Origin: JABWAJ01 sp038323375
GTDB taxonomy: Bacteria > Bacteroidota > Bacteroidia > Chitinophagales > Saprospiraceae
Reading direction: 5' to 3'
Assembly (NCBI GenBank): GCA_038323375.1
Contig: JBBQGV010000008.1
Span: forward strand, 1 to 64,000
Length of the DNA stretch: 64,000 nucleotides
This document shows positions 52,007-60,154 of this stretch, one piece after another; position 1 is the stretch's first letter; each line of letters starts with the position of its first letter. Position numbers and translations under genes: made by a program. The notes below the pieces were generated by a model. The model was not told the origin of the DNA. It did no database searches and saw only the letters and a program-made list of their open reading frames with translations.

Positions 52007-53221
52007 TTATTTGACGGATTGCTTCAGTGCAGTCTCCACTTCATCGAGGATATCAACAGCAACCGCATGCTTTGGTTTTAACTCAAAATCTCGCACACTA
52101 TTGTCCTGACGAAGGATAGAAATTTTGTTGGTATCGTGCTGAAAACCGGCGCCAGGGTTGTTAAGCGAATTCAATACAATGAAATCGAAGCGTTTGCGCT
52201 TTAGTTTGGAGAAAGCATTCCTGGTTTCGTCTTGTGTTTCCAAAGCAAAGCCTACCAGGATTTGTCCGGCTCTTTTTTGCGCACCCAATGCTGCGGCAAT
52301 GTCCGGCGTTTCTGTCAGTTCGAGGGTTATCCCTTTGTTTTCCGCTTGTTTTTTGATTTTATTCGGAGCAGCGGCCACTGGGCGAAAATCAGCCACCGCA
52401 GCAGCGAAAATGGCGACCTCGCAAGTGACAAAATGGCTGAGTGCAGCATCGTGCATTTGCTGGGCCGTTTCTACCCGGATCACTTCAAAAGCTGTTGCAG
52501 GTGGGTTCAGATGCGTTGGACCCAGGATCAAGGTTACGCGGGCACCCCGGCGCGCAGCTTCTTCTGCAAGAGCAATTCCCATTTTGCCGGACGAACGATT
52601 GCCAATAAAGCGCACAGGGTCAATTGGTTCGTGCGTGGGGCCTGCGGTAATGAGCATTGCTTTGCCCGCTAATTCCGAATCTGGTTCGAAAAAGGCTTCA
52701 AGCTGTCGCACGATCTCTTCGGGTTCGGCCATCCGGCCTTCGCCACTCAGGCCGCTGGCCAACTCGCCGACCCCAACTGGGATCAACCGATTGCCAAAAG
52801 ATTGCAAACGGCGCACATTTTCCTGTGTAGCCGGGTGGTGCCACATGTCTACGTCCATCGCCGGGGCAATGAACACCGGACACCGGGCAGAAAGGTAAAC
52901 GGCAGTGAGGATGGTATCGCAGAGCCCGATAGCCAATTTCGCAAGGGTATTGGCAGTTGCAGGCGCAATAACCATCGCGTCGGCCCACAGACCCAACTCG
53001 ACGTGGTTGTTCCAGCCGCTTTCTGAACTCACCTCGGTCAGTACTGCGTTTTTGGAAAGCGTGGAAAGGGTTAGCGGCGTGATAAAGGCAGTCGAAGAGG
53101 GTGTCATCAAGACCCGCACTTCTGCACCGGCTTTAACGAATAAACGGGTGAGCATGGCAGCTTTGTACGCAGCAATACTGCCGGATATACCGATGATGAT
53201 CTTTTTTCCCTTGATGGGCAT
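52007..53221 (-). CDS. coaBC: Bifunctional phosphopantothenoylcysteine decarboxylase / phosphopantothenate-cysteine ligase
   Basis: Carries out two steps of coenzyme A synthesis. The N-terminal FMN-dependent CoaC domain has IIIGISGSIAAYKAAML, the catalytic His region SGWNNHVELG, DAMVIAPATANTLAKLA and APAMDVDMWHHPAT. The C-terminal CoaB domain starts at LITAGPTHEPIDPVRF and has IGNRSSGKMGIALAEEAA plus KIKKQ. About 404 residues, normal length. ATG 53221 is used; a GTG at 53227 directly after the rpoZ stop would add two residues. It is co-transcribed with rpoZ. Confidence 0.96.
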   Translation of the reverse strand: MPIKGKKIIIGISGSIAAYKAAMLTRLFVKAGAEVRVLMTPSSTAFITPLTLSTLSKNAVLTEVSSESGWNNHVELGLWADAMVIAPATANTLAKLAIGLCDTILTAVYLSARCPVFIAPAMDVDMWHHPATQENVRRLQSFGNRLIPVGVGELASGLSGEGRMAEPEEIVRQLEAFFEPDSELAGKAMLITAGPTHEPIDPVRFIGNRSSGKMGIALAEEAARRGARVTLILGPTHLNPPATAFEVIRVETAQQMHDAALSHFVTCEVAIFAAAVADFRPVAAAPNKIKKQAENKGITLELTETPDIAAALGAQKRAGQILVGFALETQDETRNAFSKLKRKRFDFIVLNSLNNPGAGFQHDTNKISILRQDNSVRDFELKPKHAVAVDILDEVETALKQSVK

Positions 53222-53227
53222 ACCCAC

Positions 53228-53584
53228 TTAGTCCGTTTTAGGCTCCTGGCGGGTTTTCTTCTTTTCGTTGTAGCGGTGGTAAATTTCGCCGTTCAGGTAC
53301 TCGTCAGTAGCGATGAGTGCCGGGTTAGCCAAGCGCTCGTAAAACTTGGAGATTTCAATTTGCTCCTTGTTTTCGTTGATTTCTTCGATGGTATCGGTCG
53401 AAACGGCAAACTCCTCTAATTTGGAGTGCAACTCGTGCTTGATGTCCACCTGCAACTGACGAGCCCGCTTGGAGATGATCGCCAGCGTTTCGTAAATATT
53501 ATTGGTTTCGCGCACCATTTGGTTCAGGTCGCGGGCATGAACATTAGGATCCAGTCCTTGAACTTTGGTTTTGATATCCGACAT
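53228..53584 (-). CDS. rpoZ: RNA polymerase omega subunit (Rpb6-like, Bacteroidota type)
   Basis: A 118-residue subunit that helps assemble RNA polymerase. Family block: NQMVRETNNIYETLAIISKR, then ARQLQVDIKHELHSKLEEFA, an acidic middle, and NPALIATDEYLNGEIYHRY at the end. The form is the Rpb6-type omega of Bacteroidota, longer than the proteobacterial one. The start overlaps the end of bamD by 41 bases and coaBC follows directly, so all three are coupled. Confidence 0.92.
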   Translation of the reverse strand: MSDIKTKVQGLDPNVHARDLNQMVRETNNIYETLAIISKRARQLQVDIKHELHSKLEEFAVSTDTIEEINENKEQIEISKFYERLANPALIATDEYLNGEIYHRYNEKKKTRQEPKTD

Positions 53585-54383
53585 TCGTCAACTGTTTTAT
53601 TTTTTTATTGGAAATAATTTCAATTTCGAGGATTTCCTTTCGGTATTTGCTGCTGGCAAAGCGTTGGCGGAATTCCGTCGCCCGGGTCACTGCGTCGCGG
53701 AAGCGTTCTTCCTGTTTATCAACAATGCTGTTTTCAGCCAGCAGATAAGCGGCTTTCACCATCATGTAGCGGACATCTTCTACGGCATCCGTCTCCGGAA
53801 AATCCTTTAGCAGGTTTTCAAAAGACTGCATGGATGCCTGGTATTGACGCAAGTCAAAATACAATTTGCCTTCTTCAAAGGCTTTGACTTCCATCTTTTT
53901 GCGCATCACGTCTATCAGCGCGTTGCACTCGGCCACGCGTTTGTTTTGCGGATAAGTATTGATGAACAACTGAAAGCCTTCTATCGCTTTTTCGCTGTAC
54001 GATTGGTCGAGGCGAAAAGTCGGGGAAAGCTTGTAATTGGAAAAAGCGGACATATAATCTGCTTCTTCCCGCTGGGGACTTGTGCTGTAAGTCTGCGAAA
54101 AATTGTTGAAATAGTAGGAAGCAAGGATGTATTGACCGGTATGATAATAGGTGAATGCATACCGCATAAAAATATCTTCCGCTTCCTTTTTTCCCCGGTA
54201 ACTGGGCATAACCAATTCCAGCAGCGCCTGCGCCTTGAGGTATTCCAGGTTGTCGTAGTACTCGAATGCTTTCGTATACAGCAAATTAGGATCTCCGCTT
54301 GCCCTGACCCGTTCAAATTCGCTTTTACAGGAGGCCAGCAACGTGATCGCCAGCAATGACCAAATGAGTTGCCTGATTTTCAT
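53544..54383 (-). CDS. bamD: Outer-membrane assembly lipoprotein BamD
   Basis: A 279-residue lipoprotein of the BAM complex that inserts beta-barrel proteins. The leader MKIRQLIWSLLAITLLASC gives lipidation at Cys19. TPR-like helical repeats follow (LLYTKAFEYYDNLEYLKAQA, AFTYYHTGQYILASYYFNNF, MQSFENLLKDFPETDAVEDV). The ATG at 54383 is chosen: it gives a perfect lipoprotein signal, while the upstream frame does not. The -7 box ends seven bases before this ATG, so the message would be nearly leaderless. First gene of the six-gene operon to yraN. Confidence 0.93.
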   Translation of the reverse strand: MKIRQLIWSLLAITLLASCKSEFERVRASGDPNLLYTKAFEYYDNLEYLKAQALLELVMPSYRGKKEAEDIFMRYAFTYYHTGQYILASYYFNNFSQTYSTSPQREEADYMSAFSNYKLSPTFRLDQSYSEKAIEGFQLFINTYPQNKRVAECNALIDVMRKKMEVKAFEEGKLYFDLRQYQASMQSFENLLKDFPETDAVEDVRYMMVKAAYLLAENSIVDKQEERFRDAVTRATEFRQRFASSKYRKEILEIEIISNKKIKQLTNVGYQNQSSRTGS

Positions 54384-54390
54384 AGAGGCG

Positions 54391-54422
54391 CAAAGGTATG
54401 ATTTTCTAAAGAATTTTCCCAA
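54391..54422 (-). promoter_or_regulatory. Bacteroidota-type promoter of the bamD operon
   Basis: On the minus strand TTG (54422-54420), 21 bases, then TACCTTTG (54398-54391). Only seven bases separate the box from the bamD ATG. Confidence 0.75.
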
Positions 54423-54447
54423 TGTTTTTCATACGGCACTTATCTAA

Positions 54448-54526
54448 GGAACGTGTCGTAATTAACTTCCCTGTTTCTAAAGACACAGGAAGTCGGCGTT
54501 TGGTTGGTTGAGGATCGAGCCGTAAG
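54448..54526. repeat. Relic of repeat family E
   Basis: GGAACGTGTCGTAATTAACT at 54448 matches the family E end. About 55 bases later a stretch (GAGGATCGAGCCGTAAGCTA) resembles the inverse of the interior of the 46721 copy. The right end is missing. It lies between bamD and the DinB-like gene, and its border touches the stop codon of the latter (54527-54529). Confidence 0.55.
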
Positions 54527-55369
54527 CTAAGCCATGACAGCAATCAGTCCCAATGCAACGGCTGCCAGCTTTGCATCGCCCTTAATTTCTGCTTTTTTTC
54601 GGGTCATTTCCGGGGTCATCGCCTTTGTAAAAAGCTTCCAGGCGGTATCTGGTTCAATCGCCAGGCTTGCTGCAGGCGTTTCATAAAACTTGTCCACCAA
54701 GGTCCAGCGGCCGTCCTGTCGCACCAAATACCAATCGCCGCCGGCGTCTGTGGTCACCGTGAGTTTCACGCACGTGCCATTCGTTGCTTCGGTATTGCGG
54801 TAAGCATGCGGCATTCCGCGCATCAATGTCGCGATGAACGGATGGAACAATTCCTGCGACAGCAGCCCGGAACGGCCTGTTGCGTCGCGAATCTGCTGTT
54901 GGTGGTGCCACTTTTCGGTGTATTCCCGCGCAATGTGGAACCAGTTCAGGGATTCGGACTCGCCCGCCCAGGCTACAGAAAACGGCGCTTTTGCAAAAGG
55001 ATCGAGGGTGGATAAATACTCGGTATACTGCTTTCCGGTTAATTCCAGCAATTCAATCAATACTTTTGGGCTTAGGCGTTTGGCGGCAGCTACCCACGAG
55101 GCATTTAAACCATTGAGGTAATCGAGCAGATCCTGATAAGAATGGATATCTCTGGGCGGATCGCTGGCATAGCTATCCCGCTGCATGGAAAGCGTTCGCA
55201 CGTTGCCGTCCAGCAAATGCGCGGCGATATCTTTGACGCCCCAAAGCCGGGCAAGGGTTGGCGCGGCCCATTCTTCCGGGCTAAGCGATTTTAACAGGGC
55301 AATTAACTCCTGGTCAAGGACAGGAAAAAGATGGAGGGTGGGAATGGGAATCGTAGCAGGTAAAAGCAC
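54527..55369 (-). CDS. DinB/maleylpyruvate-isomerase-like protein (MDMPI N-terminal domain)
   Basis: A 280-residue cytosolic protein with the DinB-like four-helix domain of thiol-dependent transferases: SLSPEEWAAPTLARLWGVKD and IAAHLLDGNVRTLSMQRD near the N terminus, then IAREYTEKWHHQQQIRDATG. The His residues of HLLDG and KWHHQQ are the usual metal ligands. A C-terminal SCP2-like part (VKLTVTTDAGGDWYLVRQDG) follows. Named after mycothiol-dependent enzymes, but this phylum does not make mycothiol, so the real cofactor is unknown. The last residues (IAVMA) border a relic repeat. Confidence 0.85.
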   Translation of the reverse strand: MLLPATIPIPTLHLFPVLDQELIALLKSLSPEEWAAPTLARLWGVKDIAAHLLDGNVRTLSMQRDSYASDPPRDIHSYQDLLDYLNGLNASWVAAAKRLSPKVLIELLELTGKQYTEYLSTLDPFAKAPFSVAWAGESESLNWFHIAREYTEKWHHQQQIRDATGRSGLLSQELFHPFIATLMRGMPHAYRNTEATNGTCVKLTVTTDAGGDWYLVRQDGRWTLVDKFYETPAASLAIEPDTAWKLFTKAMTPEMTRKKAEIKGDAKLAAVALGLIAVMA

Positions 55370-55393
55370 TTGGTTTATTTATGTTTTAATCCA

Positions 55394-55460
55394 TACTACT
55401 GGACATTTTTAATAGTAAAACGGAGCAACGTTTACTAAACTTTCAAAGTTTAGTAAACGT
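55394..55460. repeat. Repeat family F with perfect 33-base palindrome, copy 2
   Basis: Contains TACTACTGGACATTTTT (55394-55410) and the palindrome ACGTTTACTAAACTTT-C-AAAGTTTAGTAAACGT (55428-55460), as at 15308-15366. It begins about ten bases past the stop of the OmpA/TSP3 gene and is probably its terminator. Confidence 0.75.
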
Positions 55461-55470
55461 AACCCCCCAA

Positions 55471-57006
55471 TCATTGAATAATCAAATCAAACTCCACCCG
55501 CCGGTTCAACTCCCGGCCTTTGGCCGTTTTGTTGTCAGCGAGGGGCTGGCTTTCGCCGTAACCCGCGTAGCTCAGGCGTTTGGCGGAAACGCCTTTGCTG
55601 ATCAGGTACTGCTGGCAGGCTTTCGCGCGGTTTTCAGACAGCGTCAGGTTGGCTTTATCGTTTCCAACATTGTCGGTATGGCCGGCAATTACTAAGCGGT
55701 AGGCCGGGTATTGAGCCATGATCTCCACGATCTGATCCAGCACAGCGAAGGATTGTTTTTTCAACGTCGCTTTGCCCGTTTCAAACTGCACGGCGCGCAT
55801 GGCAAAATTCAGCACTTCTCTGATTTCTTTTTTGATTTCAGGACAACCTTTATTGATCGCCAAACCTGCTTCCTTCGGGCAGCGGTCGTCGCCATCGTGT
55901 ACGCCATCGCCGTCCGTATCGGGGCAACCTTCCATTGTGCCCGGGGTATCGGGGCATTTATCATTCGCATCGACAAAGCTATCGCCGTCGCGATCCGGGC
56001 AGCCCATTGCGGAAGCCACGCCTTTTTCATCGGGGCATTTATCGGTTGCATCTGCAATGCCGTCGCCGTCGCGGTCTCTAACCGGACAGCCTTTGTTTTC
56101 AACACTGCCTTTTTCATCCGGGCACTCGTCGTCGCCATCGGCAATGCTGTCGCCATCGCGGTCGGGGCAACCATTCAGCGCTGCCAGGCCTTTTTCGTTC
56201 GGGCAGTTGTCGTCTTTATCGGCAATTCCGTCGCTATCCGTATCTGGGCAACCCCTCAGTTCTGCAGGCCCCGGCTCGTCCGGGCAATCGTCGTTTTTGT
56301 CAATAACGCCGTCGCCATCTGTATCGGGACAGCCGTTGGTCGCTTTATTCCCCGGCGCATCGGGGCAATCATCGTCTGCATCGGCAATGCCATCGCCATC
56401 GCGGTCTGGGCAGCCATCCAGCGTTTTAAGTCCGGCAATATCCGGGCATTTGTCAATGGCATCCGCTACACCGTCGCGGTCGCGATCCATTTTTCCCAAC
56501 CGGTAGACTAAACCAGCGCCCAATTGTAGGTTGTTGCGATTGGTTTCCTGCGAAATGCGGTATTCGCCCTGCAGGTTGAGGTAGGAATTTTTGCCAAGTT
56601 TGATGTCAAACCCAACCCCCATTGGGAACTGAAGGTTATTGGGTCCGTCTCTTTCAACGACATACCCCGCGCCGCCAATCAGGTACGGAATGATTTTACT
56701 TTCAGAAGGTGCGTAGTGCAACCGCAAAAGCCCGTCAATGCTGAAAAGACTTCGGTTGTTGACATCGCCAAAAACATTGGCGGAACCTATTTTGATGGGA
56801 ACGGCTAACCCGAGGTATTTATTCAGTCCGGCGGTGTATCCAATTTCGATCCCGTTGGTGATGTCAAGGTCTTCTATTGAATTGGGGGTGCCATAATCAA
56901 TCAACAAAAATTTTGCGCTGAGGGCATGAAAACTTTGCTCTTGGGCTTCGAGCGTTACACTGCCCAGCAAAAGCAGCATAAACAGGGAAAGGAATAATTT
57001 TTTCAT
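55471..57006 (-). CDS. OmpA-family outer-membrane protein with thrombospondin type 3 repeats (copy 2)
   Basis: A 511-residue paralogue of the protein at 13538-14965. Signal peptide MKKLFLSLFMLLLLGSVTLEAQ, barrel part (KYLGLAVPIKIGSANVFGDV, IPYLIGGAGYVVERDGPNNL), then a longer TSP3 region with about nine D-x-D-G-D-x-I-x-D units. The OmpA peptidoglycan-binding domain contains IAGHTDNVGNDKANLTLSEN and ISKGVSAKRLSYAGYGESQP. The ATG at 57006 is chosen over a frame 50 codons longer that lacks a leader. It has about two more TSP3 units than copy 1, suggesting repeat-number change after duplication. Confidence 0.93.
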   Translation of the reverse strand: MKKLFLSLFMLLLLGSVTLEAQEQSFHALSAKFLLIDYGTPNSIEDLDITNGIEIGYTAGLNKYLGLAVPIKIGSANVFGDVNNRSLFSIDGLLRLHYAPSESKIIPYLIGGAGYVVERDGPNNLQFPMGVGFDIKLGKNSYLNLQGEYRISQETNRNNLQLGAGLVYRLGKMDRDRDGVADAIDKCPDIAGLKTLDGCPDRDGDGIADADDDCPDAPGNKATNGCPDTDGDGVIDKNDDCPDEPGPAELRGCPDTDSDGIADKDDNCPNEKGLAALNGCPDRDGDSIADGDDECPDEKGSVENKGCPVRDRDGDGIADATDKCPDEKGVASAMGCPDRDGDSFVDANDKCPDTPGTMEGCPDTDGDGVHDGDDRCPKEAGLAINKGCPEIKKEIREVLNFAMRAVQFETGKATLKKQSFAVLDQIVEIMAQYPAYRLVIAGHTDNVGNDKANLTLSENRAKACQQYLISKGVSAKRLSYAGYGESQPLADNKTAKGRELNRRVEFDLIIQ

Positions 57007-57179
57007 AGGTATGATTTTTGCATTGTTACCCGTCGGGTCGGAGTTCTGCGGTACATTACCGGTAAGGCGGTAGGTTGTTAAGTTGGCAGTTGACCGTACA
57101 GACGCTGTGCTATCCTGCACTGCTCCGTGAAACAAAAGAACACGGAGTGCGGGCAACTGCCAACTAAAAAACGGCTAAC

Positions 57180-57452
57180 TTACAAAACCGGTGGAGGGTC
57201 TTTTTTCTCTTCCTCCTCCTTCTTGTCCTCGTCACCCATCAGTTTGTCTTTCAGTTCCCCCGCCTTGTCTTCTAATTTTTCCCAAAGCGCTTCCCCTTTC
57301 TGAATATAAGGGGCTATTTTTTCATTCGCCCTGAGTTCTTCGAGTTTGCGTTCTGCGGCGTCTTCCAGCTTTTCCATCGTGTCTTCAAAGCCTTGCGCCA
57401 GTTCTTCGGCTTTGTCTTTCATTTTATCAAAAAAGCCTTTTTCCTCTTCCAT
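57180..57452 (-). CDS. Small highly charged helical protein
   Basis: A 90-residue protein made almost only of amphipathic helix with heptad-like Lys/Glu pattern (FFDKMKDKAEELAQGFEDTM, KLEDKAGELKDKLMGDEDKK) and an acidic, Pro-ended tail. No signal peptide, no membrane segment. It resembles small stress-related or CsbD/YtxH-type proteins only in composition. I do not assign a function. Confidence 0.65.
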   Translation of the reverse strand: MEEEKGFFDKMKDKAEELAQGFEDTMEKLEDAAERKLEELRANEKIAPYIQKGEALWEKLEDKAGELKDKLMGDEDKKEEEEKKDPPPVL

Positions 57453-57752
57453 GATTGTTTGTTTTGTGTGATCAATAATTACTACGGCAAGATAACGCTA
57501 AAGTTGCTTAGAAACAGGCACTAAACGCCTTTTCTTTTCATTTATCCAGACGTATCTGAAAAGCATCTGTAACATTTTACGCCGTGCGGCATCAATCAGG
57601 AAAGAAAGTGTTTTCCTGCAAAGTCAAAACATAACAGCAGCAAGCGGATGATTTTACTAATTAATAACATGTATTTTTCTTTGCATTTGAAATATAATTT
57701 TATTTTCACGCACTCAATTACACTATTGTAAAATCTAAAATTGCCTATTGAC
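57453..57752. other. Intergenic region between divergent genes
   Basis: 300 bases, AT-rich toward the subtilase gene. No consensus promoter, terminator or repeat could be placed with confidence. Confidence 0.5.
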
Positions 57753-59306
57753 ATGAGCAACAAATCTCTACTTATCCTGCTGGCGACGTCGTTGCTGGTT
57801 TTTTCCTGTTCTAAGGACAAAATTGCCGATGAAGCCCTGCCTCAGCCCGAGTCAGCCAACCCACCTGCTACCCGCGAAGCAATCAATGAATTCGTGCTCA
57901 GCGAACTGCGCGAACACGAGGTCTTCAAATGGGAAATGGCCGACGACCACCTGCTTTGGAGCGCGGTAATGCGCGGTGATGAATTGGTTGCCATTGGCTA
58001 TAAGCCAGCCAACGAAGGCGACATCAAAGAGCGCATGCACCTCATTGACATCAGCGAAGATGCCTGGCAGACGGCTCGGCAAAAAATCATCAACTTCGTG
58101 GTTGAAGAAATGAACCGAGACTTCCCCAACGAAAAATTCACTGCCTCATCGCTGATGCCGCTGACGGAAAATGGCACGCTGCCTTTCATCAACATGCGCA
58201 TCACGAGCGAGCGCGTCCTCGCTGCCCTGCGTCAAATGCGGGAAGTGCGCTACGTAGAACCTTCCGGGTACAGTTTTACCAATGAAGGAGAAGACCAAAT
58301 CACTTACCGGAGCGACGCCGGTTGCAGCAACTCAGCAGCCAGCAGCATTCCAACGGCCGATTTTGTCACGGTCAGCCCAAGCGTAAAAGTGCCTTGGAAT
58401 TTTTACAACGCAAGTATTCCTACCGCCTGGAACACGAGCACCGGCGCAGGAATCACCATAGCAATCATTGATACGGGCACTTCGCCCAACCAAACAAAAC
58501 TTGGCAGCGAATTTGCATCCGGGCAATCCACCGGGCGCAGCATCACGCGCATGGGCACTTATGTAAGTTCCTGGTGGCCCTGGGCTGCTCCGGACGGTCC
58601 CAACGATCAGTGCGGGCACGGCACCCAAATGGCCGGATTAGCCACGGCGCCGCGCGGCAGTGGGGGTGCGTCGGTAGGCGTTGCGTACAGAGCAAATTTG
58701 CTGGCTATCCGTGGGACAGGCGATGTAATTATAAACAGCAGCAGCGAAAAAACTGGCGTCGCTAATGCGTTGGTGATTGCGGGGAATAACAGCGGGGTAA
58801 AAATCATCAGCATGTCCATTGGCGATGTTTTCTGGAGCAGCCAGGTGGCCGACGGCGTTTATTATGCTTATGGCATGGGTAAACTGTTGTTCTCCGCCGC
58901 TGGCACTTCTACCTGGTTCACCACTTGGGTTGGCGTAATTTTTCCGGCTACCATGGATGAAGTTGTGGCGGTCACCGGGGTCAAAGACGGCGCCTCTTTA
59001 GTGAAATGCAATACTTGCCACTCCGGCAGTAAAGTTGATTTTGTGGCCGTTATGCAGCGCAGTGTAAGCGATGCGCGCACCTCACTCACGTTGGCGATGA
59101 GCGGCAATCCGCCCGCTTATGTCGGAGGCTCTTCGGCAGCGACGGCCACCACAGCTGGTATTGCGGCGTTGGTTTGGGCAACAAACCTTTCACAAACACG
59201 CGCGCAGGTGCTAAATCGTATGAAAAACGCTTCGCAGTTTTATCCGGGTCGCAATGGCGAGTTTGGGTGGGGGATCGTCAATGCCGCAACGGCAGTAACG
59301 AATTAG
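57753..59306 (+). CDS. Subtilisin-like serine peptidase (S8), lipoprotein
   Basis: A 517-residue exported protease. The leader ends in LLVFSC (lipidation at about Cys19). An N-terminal propeptide-like part (about 25-190) precedes the S8 catalytic domain with Asp in IAIIDTGTSPNQ, His in QCGHGTQMAGLA and Ser in VGGSSAATATTAGIAAL. No T9SS sorting domain is present, consistent with a lipid anchor. The ATG at 57753 (MSNKSLLILL) is used. The stop codon TAG (59304-59306) shares its G with the end of a family B repeat. Confidence 0.92.
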   Translation: MSNKSLLILLATSLLVFSCSKDKIADEALPQPESANPPATREAINEFVLSELREHEVFKWEMADDHLLWSAVMRGDELVAIGYKPANEGDIKERMHLIDISEDAWQTARQKIINFVVEEMNRDFPNEKFTASSLMPLTENGTLPFINMRITSERVLAALRQMREVRYVEPSGYSFTNEGEDQITYRSDAGCSNSAASSIPTADFVTVSPSVKVPWNFYNASIPTAWNTSTGAGITIAIIDTGTSPNQTKLGSEFASGQSTGRSITRMGTYVSSWWPWAAPDGPNDQCGHGTQMAGLATAPRGSGGASVGVAYRANLLAIRGTGDVIINSSSEKTGVANALVIAGNNSGVKIISMSIGDVFWSSQVADGVYYAYGMGKLLFSAAGTSTWFTTWVGVIFPATMDEVVAVTGVKDGASLVKCNTCHSGSKVDFVAVMQRSVSDARTSLTLAMSGNPPAYVGGSSAATATTAGIAALVWATNLSQTRAQVLNRMKNASQFYPGRNGEFGWGIVNAATAVTN

Positions 59307-59458
59307 TGTCTGTCTTTATAGTCCGATAGCTGCGTTCATTTCAACTCCGCTCAATGACCTGTCGTTGAGCGGAGTCGAAACGAACTCTCGTTTTTGGGGC
59401 AGAACACGCCTTGCTTTCGAACGCTAAAGTCCGGACTGGGGACTAAATGCGCGGACAC
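59306..59458. repeat. Repeat family B, copy 4
   Basis: A 153-bp copy with ends GTGTCTGTCTTTATAG and GCGGACAC, inverse to the copy at 41425. It has an extra perfect hairpin ACTCCGCTCAA / TTGAGCGGAGT near 59347-59379. It starts on the last base of the subtilase stop codon. Confidence 0.75.
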
Positions 59459-59460
59459 AA

Positions 59461-59510
59461 AACAAAAACAGACCATTCCGGTAATCGGAATGGTCTGTTT
59501 TTGTTTTTTA
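59461..59510. terminator. Bidirectional terminator
   Basis: Perfect 20-bp stem AACAAAAACAGACCATTCCG / inverse (59461-59480 and 59486-59505) with loop GTAAT, T run on the plus strand, A run on the other side. It separates the subtilase and the convergent bacilliredoxin gene. Confidence 0.92.
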
Positions 59511-59522
59511 GTTATCTGACGC

Positions 59523-59936
59523 TTAGCAATACCGGTCGAAAGCCATTTTAAGGTTTTCAGAGATGATCTCTGCCGAGCGGCCTTCGATGTGGTGGCGTTC
59601 GAGGAAGTGAACCAGCTTTCCATCTTTAAACAAGGCAATCGCTGGAGAAGACGGCGGGTAAGGCAGCATAAATTCGCGCGCCTTGCCGGTAGCTTCCTGA
59701 TCCACGCCTGCAAAAACGGTAACTAAGTTTTCAGGGCGCTTCTCGTGGCGAATCGCCATTTTGACCCCTGGACGCGCATTTGCAGCCGCACAACCGCAAA
59801 CCGAATTAACGACAACCAATGTGGTGCCTTCCTGCATATCAAGCGCTTCCACGACGTCGTCGGAAGTGACTAAGCTTTTGAAGCCCTCATCGTTGAGGTC
59901 TTTAGCCATTGAGATGGTAAGTTGTATCGGATACAT
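59523..59936 (-). CDS. BrxA/BrxB-family bacilliredoxin
   Basis: A 137-residue thioredoxin-fold protein of the YphP/YqiW group, with the redox motif C-G-C in VNSVCGCAAANARPG and the block VFAGVDQEATGKAREFMLPY. LVHFLERHHIEGRSAEIISE follows. In Firmicutes these remove bacillithiol from oxidised proteins; many Bacteroidota also have bacillithiol, so the same role is plausible. The ATG at 59936 (MYPIQLTISMAKDL) is the family start; the longer frame is intergenic. A consensus promoter lies 37-68 bases upstream. Confidence 0.92.
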   Translation of the reverse strand: MYPIQLTISMAKDLNDEGFKSLVTSDDVVEALDMQEGTTLVVVNSVCGCAAANARPGVKMAIRHEKRPENLVTVFAGVDQEATGKAREFMLPYPPSSPAIALFKDGKLVHFLERHHIEGRSAEIISENLKMAFDRYC

Positions 59937-59972
59937 ATATTTTTGTTTTAAATTTGAGCAAAATTTCAGGGA

Positions 59973-60004
59973 CAAAGTTAAAATTAGTCCAGTTAAATAT
60001 ACAA
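59973..60004 (-). promoter_or_regulatory. Bacteroidota-type promoter of the bacilliredoxin gene
   Basis: On the minus strand TTG (60004-60002), 21 bases, then TAACTTTG (59980-59973). The leader would be about 30 bases. Confidence 0.7.
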
Positions 60005-60154
60005 CAAGTGGAGGAATATTGTTCATTATTCCCGATCTAAGATTTTGTGTTTTGGTAAAAAAATGATCAAATTTGTAACAAGGAACCCAAATTTTAGTAT
60101 ACGATAAGATCATTGAAACAATATCCTTAAACTACACTTTAAAATTATCACGAC

